Assembly: GCA_963750995.1 (NCBI GenBank)
Contig: CAVVST010000002.1
Span: 1,302,001 to 1,366,000, forward strand
Direction of reading: 5' to 3'
Source: CAVVST01 sp963750995
Lineage (GTDB): Bacteria > Acidobacteriota > Vicinamibacteria > Vicinamibacterales > UBA2999
DNA length: 64,000 nt
Below the pieces are notes generated by a model. That model saw only the letters and a list, made by a program, of their open reading frames with translations, was not told the origin of the DNA and searched no databases. Below are positions 9,108-18,783 of the stretch, one piece after another; the first letter of the stretch is position 1; the number at the start of each line of letters is the position of its first letter. Made by a program: the position numbers and the translations under genes.

Positions 9108-9577
9108 GTAGACGACTCCGCGCCTCCCCGTTCGATCTCGGCCTTCAGGTTGTCGCCGAACTGGCGCGCCATCCTCGCGCTGGTCGCGCGGAGGACCGGC
9201 TGGCCAAGACTCCCGAGCTTGCCGGTGAGCCCCACCTGGGTTGCGTAGCGGACGATGGTGCGGCGATCGGGCGTCTCCGCGAGATCCAGGCGGGCGGTGG
9301 CGACGACATGACCGGAGAGGCCGACGGCATCGCCGGTGATCGTCGCTTCGAGCGTCGCCGGCGGCTCGGCCTTCGCTACGTCGACGATGACCTTGAAACT
9401 CAGGGTCATGAACGCGACCTGGCTGGTGAGCACGGCGGTGTAGCGATCGGGAACCACCTCGCGCACATCGGTGCAGCCCGGGATGCAGCGCGCGAGCCGC
9501 ATCGGGTCGCGGACGATCGCGAAGACCGTCGGGCGGTCCACGGCAACGGTGATCTCTCCGGACGTCTCGAGCGACAT
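9104..9577 (-). CDS. CoxG-like SRPBCC protein
   Basis: The 157-residue product starts MSLETSGEITVAVDRPTVFA and has IPGCTDV near residue 33, both typical of carbon monoxide dehydrogenase subunit G (SRPBCC fold). In CO-oxidising bacteria CoxG is implicated in recruiting the enzyme to the membrane and in quinone delivery; here a similar partner role is inferred. Its TGA overlaps the ATG of the FAD-subunit gene by four bases, and it follows the MFS gene by three, so all five genes form one operon. Confidence 0.85.
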   Translation of the reverse strand: MSLETSGEITVAVDRPTVFAIVRDPMRLARCIPGCTDVREVVPDRYTAVLTSQVAFMTLSFKVIVDVAKAEPPATLEATITGDAVGLSGHVVATARLDLAETPDRRTIVRYATQVGLTGKLGSLGQPVLRATSARMARQFGDNLKAEIERGGAESST

Positions 9578-9580
9578 CGC

Positions 9581-10889
9581 TTAGGCAGGCAGCGGCTTGC
9601 CGACGGTTTCTGGCAGGAACGGCGCGGCGGCAATCCCGACGATGTAGATGAGCGCGAGGACCATGGCAGCCTGGCCGTACCCGCCGAACTGCACGATCAT
9701 CGTGCCCGCCAGTAGCGGCCCGAGAAAAGCGATGAACCGTGGTCCGTTGAAGGCAAAGGCGAGCGCCGTCGCGCGCATGCGCGTCGGATAGAGTTCGGGA
9801 AGCCAGGCCGGCATCCAGCTGAACTGCCCGTTGCTGAACACCGCGTTCACGCACGCCAGCAGTAACAGGAGCATCGGGTCGCGCGTCCAGAAGAACAGTA
9901 CCTGGCGTCAGCAGCAACGCGCAGATGAAGAACAGGATGGTCACCGGCTTACGTCCGTACTTGTCGGCCAGAAAGCCCAGGCTGATGTATCCGGCCACGG
10001 CGCCGAAGGTGTACGCCATCCCGGCATAGCTGGTCCACTGCGCCGCGTTCAGTCCCGCGGCGGCGGCGACGCCGCCGACAAACGGCGGCACCCAGGTGGA
10101 GATGCCCCAGAAGCCCATCGTGCTGGCCAGCGACATCAGGAACACGATGATCGTCTGCCGCCGCATTCCGCGATCGGCAAACAGGTCGAACAAGGTGAAG
10201 CGGGCCTGTTCCGAGCGGCGGCGCGCGGCGGCCTTTTGCCACACCTCCGACTCCGGGATCGCCCGGCGAATCCAGAGCGTCAGGAGCGCCGGCACGATGC
10301 CGAGCAGGTACATGTAGCGCCACGCGTCTGGACCGAGCCGACCGACAAACAGCCAGACCAGCGACGCCATGAAGAAGCCGATGCCGAGACCGCACTGCAT
10401 CAGCCCGGCCCCCTTGCCGCGCGCGCGATCAGGCCACAGCTCCGCGACCATCGACGACCCCGTCGCCCACTCGGATCCGACCGCGACGCCGACGAGAAAC
10501 CGCAGCAGCGCAAAGGAGATCCAGTTGAAGGAGAACGCGCTGAGGCCGGTCGTCAGCGAATACGCGAGCACGGCGATGATCATCATCCGCTTGCGCCCGA
10601 TGTAATCGGCGAGAATGCCGCCGATCATCCCGCCGACGCCCCATCCGAACAGCGTGATGGCGATGACGGTGCCGGCGTAAGCCGGAATCTGCGGATGCAG
10701 CTCTGGCGGCAGCAGCTGCTGCATCGCCACGCCGACCGTCAGGATCAGGCCGTAGGTTTCAAACCCATCGAACAGCCAGCCCAGGTTCGAGGCGACAAGC
10801 GTGTTCCACTGCACCCGGTTCAGCGTGCGGTACCAGGGGACTGACGAGGCGACGTCTCCCGTCGCTGCAACGACACCAGAGCGGTTCAT
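9581..10889 (-). CDS. MFS transporter, metabolite:H+ symporter type, frameshifted
   Basis: The product is a major facilitator with about 435 residues once one inserted base is removed. The N-half has NLGWLFDGFETYGL, GGILADYIGRKRMM (the MFS loop 2-3 signature) and FLADKYGRKPV. The C-half, in another frame, has WLPELYPTRMRATALAFAFNGPRF and FLPETVGKPLP. The break is near 9900, in GGTAC, where dropping one G joins TP-VLFFWTRDP. It resembles aromatic-acid or sugar-acid symporters of this superfamily. It is the first gene of the molybdenum hydroxylase operon, so it probably imports the substrate or exports the product (inference). Confidence 0.85.
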
Positions 10890-11006
10890 GAGGACAGGGA
10901 AGGCAGTTTATCAGGCAGACGCCAGAGGCCGCACATCGTCAAGATGACGTGTGGAATCCCGGTTGCAGTGGGTTGGCATACACAATCGGACAAGAGGAGG
11001 TTCGCC

Positions 11007-11591
11007 ATGGCTCAGGTGCTGACAGGACAGAAGATCGCCGCTCTGGTCGCCAATGGCTTCGAGCAAGTCGAGCTGACCGATCCGCGACACGCGCTCGAAG
11101 CGGCGGGCGCGACGGTTCACGTCGTCTCCCCCGAAGCCGCAACGGTGCGCGGATGGAACCATACGGAATGGGGCGACTCGGTGAAGGTGGACTGTCCCCT
11201 CGATCAGGCACGCGCCGAGGATTACGATGCGCTGCTCCTGCCGGGAGGCGTCATGAATCCGGACCAGCTGCGTATGAACCCCGCAGCCGTGCAGTTCGTG
11301 AAACAGTTCTTCGATGACGGCAAACCAATCGCCGCGATCTGCCACGGGCCGTGGACGCTGGTGGAGGCCGACGTCGTCCGTGGACTGCGCATGACGTCAT
11401 ATCCCTCAGTGAAGACTGACCTCGTGAATGCGGGCGCGCACTGGGTCGACGAGGAAGTCGTGGTCGATCGCGGCATCGTATCGTCGCGAAGGCCGGACGA
11501 CCTGCCCGCGTTCAATCTCAAGATGATCGAGGAGTTCGAGGAAGGGCAACACGGCTTGGGCGCTCGCCAACCGGCCAGCACCCACGCCTAG
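11007..11591 (+). CDS. DJ-1/PfpI family protein
   Basis: The ATG at 11007 follows AAGAGGAGG and gives 194 residues. The family marks are VANGFEQVELTDP near the start, the acidic residue in that segment, and the nucleophile elbow AAICHGPWTL with Cys112-His113. The same order is seen in PfpI/YhbO/YraA general stress proteins, which are linked to deglycase or chaperone activity; the actual reaction is debated. It stands alone: a repeat follows 18 bases after the stop. The divergent MFS gene starts about 118 bases upstream. Confidence 0.9.
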   Translation: MAQVLTGQKIAALVANGFEQVELTDPRHALEAAGATVHVVSPEAATVRGWNHTEWGDSVKVDCPLDQARAEDYDALLLPGGVMNPDQLRMNPAAVQFVKQFFDDGKPIAAICHGPWTLVEADVVRGLRMTSYPSVKTDLVNAGAHWVDEEVVVDRGIVSSRRPDDLPAFNLKMIEEFEEGQHGLGARQPASTHA

Positions 11592-11609
11592 AGCGGCTTC
11601 CATTTGTAT

Positions 11610-11706
11610 GTAGTGTCCGGCTTTAGCCGGACCGGCTTGGTCCGCCTGCCCTTCGACTTCGCTCAGGGCACCCCGAGCAACGTCGAGGGGTGAAGGCGGA
11701 CACTAC
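11610..11706. repeat. Dispersed repeat with nested hairpin, complete copy
   Basis: The element runs from GTAGTGTCCGG to CGGACACTAC. The first hairpin (GTCCGGCTTTAGCCGGAC) is intact. The second hairpin's loop, between GTCCGCCT and AGGCGGAC, contains about 45 extra bases with CCCTTCGACTTCGCTCAGGG and CCCCGAGCAACGTCGAGGGG. The insert is the reverse complement of that at 5348-5414, so one repeat family has invaded another. Confidence 0.8.
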
Positions 11707-11717
11707 GTCGTTGTGAA

Positions 11718-12125
11718 ATGCGCAATAGCTTTGTCCTCGTTGGAGATCAGGCGCGTGTCCTGGTGTGCGGTTACGACAACCCCACCGCGCGCGGCTGCTG
11801 CCGATTTGCCGGACGCGATGGTCGCTGCAGCGACACGCCCCCGGCGATCCACGCGGACCTAGTCCGCTGTTTATCGGACTTCGCTCGGATCGAACGAGCA
11901 GGAACGACCTTTGAAGCATTTCATGGAAACGTGCTGTGGCCTGCTCCAAAGCGCGGCGAACGTGTGAGGCTGGCGTGCGGATGCGCCGCTACCGTGATGC
12001 TGCCGATGCCGATCGTGTTCATCTATCGAGTTGCGATAGACGACGCCGCCCCGGACTGCCGGCACTCCCATCGGCACGGGGGGAAGTGCTTCGTCCGTCT
12101 CGAGAGGTTGAAGTCACGCGCCTGA
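11718..12125 (+). CDS. Possible Cys-rich hypothetical protein
   Basis: An open frame of 135 codons from ATG 11718 has plausible GC-rich codon use, nine cysteines, and a short hydrophobic stretch (VMLPMPIVFIYRV). No family is recognised and no strong ribosome site is visible. It begins just past a repeat and its end overlaps the tail of the minus-strand zinc-ribbon frame. It may be a decayed gene or chance frame. Confidence 0.3.
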   Translation: MRNSFVLVGDQARVLVCGYDNPTARGCCRFAGRDGRCSDTPPAIHADLVRCLSDFARIERAGTTFEAFHGNVLWPAPKRGERVRLACGCAATVMLPMPIVFIYRVAIDDAAPDCRHSHRHGGKCFVRLERLKSRA

Positions 12126-12266
12126 ACGGCTCGTCGGGGCGGCCTTCTTGATCGTGAAGGCTTTCCCACACGCCAAGCAGAAGTAGATCTCGCTTAACAG
12201 CGTTGCGGCGGTTCGGACGATGTGTTGACCGCTGCACGTGGGACACGCGGCTTTCTGATCGGACAA
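12114..12266 (-). CDS. Small zinc-ribbon protein
   Basis: From a TTG at 12266 the frame gives about 50 residues: LSDQKAACPTCSG, then YFCLACGKAFTIKK and a short basic tail. The two CxxC pairs spaced by about 21 residues form a zinc ribbon. A similar protein at 59392-59571 has ECPKCRE and YLCLRCRYIF with matching spacing. The start is uncertain, and the open frame extends upstream with unlike codon use. Role unknown; DNA, RNA or protein binding is possible. Bases 12267-12499 beyond it hold no gene I can support. Confidence 0.5.
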   Translation of the reverse strand: MSDQKAACPTCSGQHIVRTAATLLSEIYFCLACGKAFTIKKAAPTSRSGA

Positions 12267-12499
12267 ATCTTGTTTCCTGCCAGCCCTCCTCTGTCGCGCC
12301 ACCGGACCTGGGGAACTGCGGTGACGCGCAGAAGGAGTTCGAGCTGGACGCCCCCGACGATAGCACCACGCGCCGGAATTGCAGCTCGACGCTGGAAGGA
12401 ATTTCTCGCTAGCTCTTCTTTCGTTTGCGAGTGCTCTTCCGTTTCGCTTCCAGCGGGGCGGATCTCGGCGCCTTCGCAGCATAAATCGTCGCGAGCGGC

Positions 12500-15193
12500 T
12501 CACCGCCTGGAACTGGACGCCGACACGGGCCGCAGCATCGTCGTGTCGCTCGCGATGTCGAACACGACGTTGGTCGTCCTCGACGGACAACACAACGGAT
12601 CCGCCGCGGCGTAACGCGCGTACTCGGCGGTCAGCCGGTTACGACTCTGCAGCGACACGCGACCTATGGCACCGTCAGTGCGGCTGTCCATGGCTCCTGG
12701 GGAAAGTGTGCCGGCGAACACGCCGCGCACGAAGACGAAATCCTGGTACTGGCGTGGCCGGCACATCCCGTCGTAGCCGGCCGTGCCACGGATCACCAGA
12801 ATCTCCCAGCCGCCCAGGTAAGCGCCGACGAGATCCCAGCCCTGATTTCGCACGCGTGTGTCTTCGTCCAACTGTGGTGGGCGCGCGAGCTCTCGACAGC
12901 GAGGATCGATGACTCCCTGGATCGGCGGCGCGGCAGGAATGGGCAGGCCCGGCATGTTCCAGCCAGCCAGCATTGGTTCGTCCAACCAGGAAGCGACACT
13001 GGGCTGTGACCGTCCGAGCCCGGGTTCTGCACCTGGACGGTAGCGGCGCACCGCGTCACGTTCGACGTCAGCTCGCGTATACGCGACCGGTTTCATCGCG
13101 CCGCGCGCAAAGAGCGCTGCCTGATCGTCGTGGTGGGGTGAGTCCGTCTTGAGACTCTGACCGTAGGCGAGGATCGAGTACGCGCGTGGAGGGCTGGTGA
13201 ACTCCACCGCCAGCACCCACCCATCGCCGCCCGACGCCGCGCGGCGGCCATCATCGGCAGCACTGAAGTTGAGCACGCGAAAGCACCCGAGGGCGCCGGG
13301 ACAGCCGCTCGCCGGTTCGTCCACATGGCCCCACCGGATTCGGTACACGTCGCCCCACGCCACATCCAACGATCCGAAACGAGCCGTCGTCTGACGCACG
13401 GCCTCGGCGAAGCGCTCGGCGGCGAGCCCGGCGTCGGCGAGGCCTTTCGGCGTGCCGAGCGGCGAGTCAGCCCGCCACGGTTCAGCGAACGGTTGGCCCT
13501 CGACTGCCTCTGTATACAGGCGCCACCATTCCGCGAAGAGGACGGCCCCGCGGCTGGACGCTGCAGCGGTGTTGTTCCAGCGTTCGAGCAGGTCCGCCGC
13601 GGTCGCGATCGTCACCCGATCGCCTGCTTCAAGGGTTCCCTCGCGAAGCGCGGCGCGTACCGTCGCGACGAGATCGTCCTTGACACGATCGGCCAGGAGC
13701 ATCCGATCGCTGTGCTTCAGGCGGACGACGTCTTCGAGCGAGACACGCGTGTCGTTGTCGATCAGGAGCATGGAATGCTGGCTGCGCAGGCTCAGTGGGC
13801 CGTCCGATTCGAAGTAGGGCGGGAAATCCGCGGCGGCGAGCGGCTGACGCAGGTTGGTCAGCCATGGCGGGTCGTTTTCGTTGCGCACGTAGCCGCCGCG
13901 CGGGTTCATGAGCTGCGGCAGCTCGTCGAGGTCGTGAAGATTGGTCCAGATCTGAGCGGTTCGCGCAGCTGGCACCGCGTTGCCGCCGCCGGCTGCATGG
14001 GGTCGCACCGGAATCGCCGCGTTCCAGAGATACAGGATGTTGCCATCCGCGTCCGCGTAGACGAAGTTCGAACCTGGATGAGCGCGCAGCCGCATCGCCT
14101 CCTTCCACTCGAGCAGGCTTCGCGCCTGCATCATCCGCAGGAACTGATCGCCGCCCCGATACACTCCGTCTTCGGCGGCGCGCAGCACGTAGACTTTCCC
14201 GTTATCGCGGTGCAGCACTGGACCGACGTGTGTCGTCAGGCGCTCGCGCGAGGCGAGCGCCTGGCTGCCGCCATCGGCGTAGGACACCATGACCGGTTCG
14301 TGGCGGATCGGCATCGAAGCCCCGTCGAACAGGTAGTGATCCTCGCGTCGAGGATCCAGGTCGAGTGCGTACAGCTCCTCCGTGTTCACGTCGTTGTTGG
14401 TCGTCGCGAAGCCGAGACGATGGTTGAAACCGCCGACGATGCCGATGGGTCCGCCGATGCGGAAGTCGCCGTAGAAATCGAGGCGGCCTGGCACGACGAC
14501 GTGGGCCTCCCAGTAGCCGGCGTTCCAGGAGAGATGCGGGTTGCGGAGCAGAATGGCGGCGCCGGAGGTCGTGCGGCTCGGCGCCAGCGCCCAGGCGCTG
14601 GAGCCCACGTCGAAGCGGTCGGGGTCCTCGGGGTCCGCGGTGGGCGCCGGCTCGGCGTCAGTGAGCCGGCGCATCCAGCGGCGGATCGTGGCCTGGCTGG
14701 TGCGATAGACGTAGGCCGCGGCGACGTCATAGCCGGTGAATTCCGGGCGCATCCATGGCGGGAACTCATCCGGGTGGAGTGTGATGTAACGGTTGACGCC
14801 GGCGGCAAACCCTTCGTACACGTCGCGCGTGTCGCGGTCGATCCGCGTGTAGGTCTCCACCGCTCGCTGGTAATAGGGCCGATTGGCGAAATCCGCCTCC
14901 AGCGCGCCCGGTCCCTGGTGGCGCGCCAACTCGCCTCGCGCGCCGAGCAGGATCATCGGCACACGGTCGCCGTAGTCTTCAAGCTGCAAGTAGCCGAGCG
15001 CGTAGCCGAGGGCCCGGAAGTTGTCGGCGTAGATATGCGGAACGCCGTACGAGGTGCGGATGACTTCGACCTGCCCTGCTTCGGCCGAAACGCCAATGCG
15101 TGCATTTGGTGGCGCGGTCGCGCGAGCCGCACACGCCCCGACCAATGCCAGCGCCAGAAGGGTGCCGGGGAGGACCAGGAACCGGCGATCCAT
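12500..15193 (-). CDS. Penicillin acylase-family lipoprotein with a C-terminal LppP/LprE-like domain
   Basis: From ATG 15193 the product has 897 residues and starts with a signal ending LVGAC (lipobox Cys21). Family marks are YGVPHIYADN near 49, GYLQLEDYGDRVPM, and DVGSSAWALAPSRT, where Ser198 would become the N-terminal nucleophile of the beta subunit after self-cleavage. These Ntn hydrolases cut amide bonds in penicillins, N-acyl-homoserine lactones or other N-acyl compounds; the substrate here is unknown. The last ~110 residues (RVRNQGWDLVGAY to DPLCCPSRTT) do not belong to the acylase fold and resemble the LppP/LprE lipoprotein domain. A start seven codons upstream is also possible. Confidence 0.88.
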   Translation of the reverse strand: MDRRFLVLPGTLLALALVGACAARATAPPNARIGVSAEAGQVEVIRTSYGVPHIYADNFRALGYALGYLQLEDYGDRVPMILLGARGELARHQGPGALEADFANRPYYQRAVETYTRIDRDTRDVYEGFAAGVNRYITLHPDEFPPWMRPEFTGYDVAAAYVYRTSQATIRRWMRRLTDAEPAPTADPEDPDRFDVGSSAWALAPSRTTSGAAILLRNPHLSWNAGYWEAHVVVPGRLDFYGDFRIGGPIGIVGGFNHRLGFATTNNDVNTEELYALDLDPRREDHYLFDGASMPIRHEPVMVSYADGGSQALASRERLTTHVGPVLHRDNGKVYVLRAAEDGVYRGGDQFLRMMQARSLLEWKEAMRLRAHPGSNFVYADADGNILYLWNAAIPVRPHAAGGGNAVPAARTAQIWTNLHDLDELPQLMNPRGGYVRNENDPPWLTNLRQPLAAADFPPYFESDGPLSLRSQHSMLLIDNDTRVSLEDVVRLKHSDRMLLADRVKDDLVATVRAALREGTLEAGDRVTIATAADLLERWNNTAAASSRGAVLFAEWWRLYTEAVEGQPFAEPWRADSPLGTPKGLADAGLAAERFAEAVRQTTARFGSLDVAWGDVYRIRWGHVDEPASGCPGALGCFRVLNFSAADDGRRAASGGDGWVLAVEFTSPPRAYSILAYGQSLKTDSPHHDDQAALFARGAMKPVAYTRADVERDAVRRYRPGAEPGLGRSQPSVASWLDEPMLAGWNMPGLPIPAAPPIQGVIDPRCRELARPPQLDEDTRVRNQGWDLVGAYLGGWEILVIRGTAGYDGMCRPRQYQDFVFVRGVFAGTLSPGAMDSRTDGAIGRVSLQSRNRLTAEYARYAAADPLCCPSRTTNVVFDIASDTTMLRPVSASSSRR

Positions 15194-15262
15194 CACCTCA
15201 CGATGTTGCATGCGCCGGCGAAACAGCGCAAGGTCGCCACGACACGTCGCGACGGCGCCGAC

Positions 15263-15628
15263 TCACGTCATCCGAACGCCGCGCTTGAACTTGGTCCCTC
15301 GAATCTCCAGCACGTCTGGCTCAGGGCTGGTGGCGGTGATCGTCTCGTGCGGCAGGTCGCCGAACAGCATTACCACTTCAGTCCCGGCCACGGTATACGT
15401 TCCGTAGTTGCCGGGCGCTTCGCGTCGTGCCGCGTCGTAATCGAAGCGGCTGATGTCGCCCCCGGGTGCGTTGGGAAGATCGCGGCCGCGGAACACGCGC
15501 CCGTCAGGCGAGAGCAGGTAGTACTCGGTCGCGACTTCCCACGACGCGCTGCCGGGTCCGCCGAAGGGATTGAAGCGCAGCTGCCGAGTGGTAGCTAGAT
15601 AAAGACCGGCGACGCTGGCGGTATCCAT
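15263..15628 (-). CDS. Hypothetical protein, lipocalin-like tail
   Basis: From ATG 15628 the frame gives 121 residues. Recognisable features are YYLLSPDGRVFRGRDLPNAP, FDYDAARREAPGNYGTYTV and a final ETITATSPEP...IRGTKFKRG, a beta-rich pattern seen in small acidobacterial proteins that follow exported partners. There is no signal peptide from this start, and an upstream GTG would add only two residues. The gene starts about 40 bases after the frameshifted exported-protein gene at 15669-16351, so both are probably one transcript. Function unknown. Confidence 0.55.
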   Translation of the reverse strand: MDTASVAGLYLATTRQLRFNPFGGPGSASWEVATEYYLLSPDGRVFRGRDLPNAPGGDISRFDYDAARREAPGNYGTYTVAGTEVVMLFGDLPHETITATSPEPDVLEIRGTKFKRGVRMT

Positions 15629-15668
15629 CTTCACCGCGATCTGAGCGTCGGGCGGCCGTTCCGCGCCC

Positions 15669-16351
15669 TCAGTTGCCCCTGATTTCTCCTGGCGGGTCGC
15701 CCCGCGGCGGCGCCGGGAACGCGTGATGGTACAGCGACTCGTAGCGGATGTTTCTGCCGTTCTCGTCGATCCATCCGAACGACTGCTGGAAGAGACCCGC
15801 GTCCGGTGCCCCTGCCGGCGTCGTGCCTTCGCTGATATACAGCTTCTGGTTGTGCATGTAGACGGCCGCCTTCGTGCGCGATCCGTCACGATTCGTCAGA
15901 TGGACCTGGTTACCGCCGACGCTGTAGTAGGTGTTCCAGCTCAGTTGCGTGACCTTCCCGTCGCGCAGGATGAACTGCTCGATCGCATACACGATGGCGC
16001 CGTGAAAATCGAGGCGCCAGTGGCCCACTCCTGAGAAACCGGTGCCGCCATAGCACCCTTCGGTCTTCGCGGCGCACTTCTGCGCCTTTGCGGTGAGCAG
16101 CTTCTCGATCTGGCTGTAGTCGACAACGGTCATCGAGTATCGGCTTTTCCCCTGCTCAGCGCTGTACCACGCGCCGGCAGCTCGGCGCCGTACTGCGACA
16201 TGTAAGTTGTCTGGGTCACCCTGGGTTGACCCGGAAAATTGCTGGTAAAACGATCCTCCTTGCTGACGTACTCGATCCACTCCTCCTGCGCAGACGCGGG
16301 AGCGGACAACGAGATGAGGAGAGTCACGGCGACGAGTGGACTGAAGCGCAT
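15669..16351 (-). CDS. Exported protein, paralogue of the 2715-3401 product; frameshifted
   Basis: The ATG at 16351 opens MRFSPLVAVTLLISLSAPASA, a signal peptide, then EEWIEYVSKEDRFTSNFPGQ, close to the start of the mature 2715-3401 protein. Near 16170 the frame must change to read WYSAEQGKSRYSMTVVDYS, again matching the paralogue (VYSVTSGPQRFAVTVADF). Comparison suggests one lost T, making CGTGTGTAC into CGTGGTAC. The repaired product has 227 residues. The end reads FGWIDENGRNIRYESLYHHAF, parallel to YVDGQGNAIRYQRMYSNAY in the paralogue. Function unknown. Confidence 0.7.
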
Positions 16352-16534
16352 CGTCTTTCCTCCGATTCTCAGGACCGGCACGTGCGGGACCCGGCGCGCG
16401 GATCATGGCGCCCCCGGAGGCGCCTGTCAAATGACGCAAATCTCCAGCCTCTGTGACGCTAGCAGCCCATCGTCGTCATCGACGTCTGGATCGACGCTGT
16501 CACATCCGGGCGGCTGCCGCCTGTGGCAGGAGGA

Positions 16535-18665
16535 TCACGCGCGGATTGTGACCGCGACGTCGCGATTCCGCATCGCGACGTTGCCGAAGATGTCGGCCAC
16601 CCACATCCGCAGGATGTAGTCTCCCGGGCGCAGCGTGCGCGTGTCCCAATGGCCGGGTCCGGCGACGCCGTTGCGGAACGTGTTCGTCGCACGGTAGAGA
16701 AAGCGCGAGGTGCGGTTGCCGTATTCCGGAATACCGCTGCCGGGGGCGAACAGCAATGACGCCGCCGCCTCGCCCGGCAGACGGTCGAAGACAATCGTCT
16801 GCCGCGGCGTTTCGAAGCCAGGCGCAGGCGATTCGTCCGGATGCAACACCTGATAGCCGATCGCGTACACGCCGAGACGTCGGCGCGCCGCGTTCCCGTC
16901 AACCTGGTCCCAGGCATCGACGACCACTTCGACCTGGCCATCCACGATCAGACGGCCGCGTTCGGCCCGGGTGATCGGCCGACCGTCCTCCGCAAACAGG
17001 CGCACTCCCGACCGAGCGATCACCGGCGGCGTGGTGTCGCGAAAGTGCGGCATCCGGAAATGGAGCGGGTTCCGCTCTTCGCCCGCCCAGCCGACATCCA
17101 GGTGCGAGTGGTTGAAGGCGTTGACAGTGCCGAGCCGGTCGCCTGTCCGGAATCGCGCCCCTCGCCTGACCCGCATTCGCGTCACCCGGCCCGTGGCGTC
17201 CCTGGTTGGAACGAACCTGACGTCGTCGAATGGGCGGCCATCCGCGCCGCGACCGACGCGAAGGTGCACGTAGGCGATCGGACGCACCCGGATCGCCTCG
17301 TTGATCGTGTCGAACGCCGCCACGCCGTCAAGGTGCGTGACTATGCCTTCGCGGACGGCGAGGACGCTCGTGCCGGCGGGCGCGGAAATGTCCAGCCCCG
17401 CGTGAAAACGGAGGAAATCGACACCGCCTCGCGGCTCGCCGAACGTCGCCGTGATCTCGAACGGACCGGCCTGCGGCGCGAACGGCCACAGCAGGGGAAG
17501 CAGGCCGAAGGCCTCCGCCTCGAATGCTGGCTTGAGCAAGGTGGAAGCCGGCAGCGACCGCTCGCCGCCAGGAGCGAGACGAATGCGGCGGATCAGCGCG
17601 TTGACGCTGTCGGCGACGACCAGTTCCGCCTGCGGCGTCGATACGATCCCGGCCAGGCCTCGGAACCGCGCATCCGCACCCCAGCCGTCGGCGAACCCGG
17701 GCGTCGATCCGGCAACCACGCGAACGTCGCCGTCCGGATCGACGGCGACAACCCGATTGTCGCCCGCGGCGTAGATGACGCCGTCAGGGTCGATGGCGAC
17801 GCCTGTCGGCCTGACGAGCCCGTGATGAGGGACGGAGGTTACCATCCCGTCGGGCGAGATCTTGCGGATGGCGACGTTGCCAAAATCGGCAACGTAGATG
17901 TTGAAAGCGGTATCCACCGCGACGCCAGACGGAGTATCAAAGGCGGACGTCTGCGGCGGGACCATCGGCCAGGCCAGGAGTCTCGCTCCCGGCTATCGTG
18001 CTGACGGTACCGTCAGGATGGATCGCGCGAATGCGATCGTTGTACGTGTCGGCGACGAGGATGCGGCCCCGTGCGTCGACCGCGATTCCGATCGGGCCGC
18101 GGAACCGCGCCTCCCGCGCCGCCCCGTCACGGTACCCGGGGACGCCGTCGCCCGCGACGGTCGTGACGCTTCCATCCGGAGCGATACGTCGAATCGCATT
18201 GTTGCCGGTATCGGCGACGAGCACTCCCCCGCCAGCATCGACCGCCACACCAGAGGGCGTGTCGAACCGAGCCGACGACGCCGGCCCGTCGCGGTAGCCA
18301 CGCTCTCCGCCGGCAACTGTCGTGACGGTGCCATCCGGCGCAATTCGTCGGACCCGCGGCCCGCGACCGGCATCCGCGACGTAGACGCTGCCGTCAGGCG
18401 CAACCGTGACGCCGAACGGGTCGGAAAAACGCGCCAACCGCGACGGACCGTCGCGCACATCCGCCACGCCGTCACCGGCAACGACGGTCACCCACGAGCG
18501 GTCACCGAATACAAACGGCTCCGCGCGTTCACTCAGCCGCCATGCCAAGTACGCGAACGCCAGGCCCAGGGCGACACCGGCAACGAGCAGCGGCCCCCAG
18601 ACGCACGGAGGGCGCAACGAGCGCCCAGACGCGTCGACCACCGGTTCGCGGCCATCGATACTCAC
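16535..18665 (-). CDS. Membrane-anchored NHL beta-propeller fused to an M23 (LytM) peptidase domain; frameshifted
   Basis: The product starts MSIDGREPVVDASG and has one transmembrane segment (VWGPLLVAGVALGLAFAYL, about residues 22-40), so most of it should lie outside the cytoplasm. At least five NHL repeats follow, of the type FDTPSGVAVD...VADTGNNAIRRI..DG.VTTVAG. The second half has HAGLDISAPAGTSVLAV and HSHLDV, the HxxxD and HxH zinc ligands of M23 endopeptidases that cut peptidoglycan cross-bridges. A final ~150-residue beta-rich region ends FGNVAMRNRDV. One inserted base near 17947 splits the frame; removing it gives exactly 710 codons. Confidence 0.8.
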
Positions 18666-18736
18666 TTCCAGACTATTGTCGGGGAGTTAGGCCATTCTGG
18701 GCGAATTCGCAACAAACTCCGTCGTGGCCGTCGCGT

Positions 18737-18783
18737 CGTCGTGGTGTGAAGCACAGTGTACTTGACGGCATGCAACCACGACG
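18737..18783. repeat. Hairpin of the ACCACGACG repeat type
   Basis: CGTCGTGGT (18737-18745) pairs with ACCACGACG (18775-18783), directly after the stop of the radical SAM gene. The same words recur at 457-515 and in 5310-5335, so this is a second dispersed intergenic motif. It could also end the radical SAM transcript. Confidence 0.5.

Noticed and set aside
8028..10889. One open frame of 953 codons reading MFS N-terminus and CoxM
   Set aside because: The middle 250 residues have no family match. It joins two real genes only because of the frameshift near 9900 and the missing base near 8240.
13325..15598. Plus-strand open frame of 757 codons
   Set aside because: It lies antisense to the acylase gene, is full of Arg, His and Val as GC-rich shadows are, and has no motif or ribosome site.
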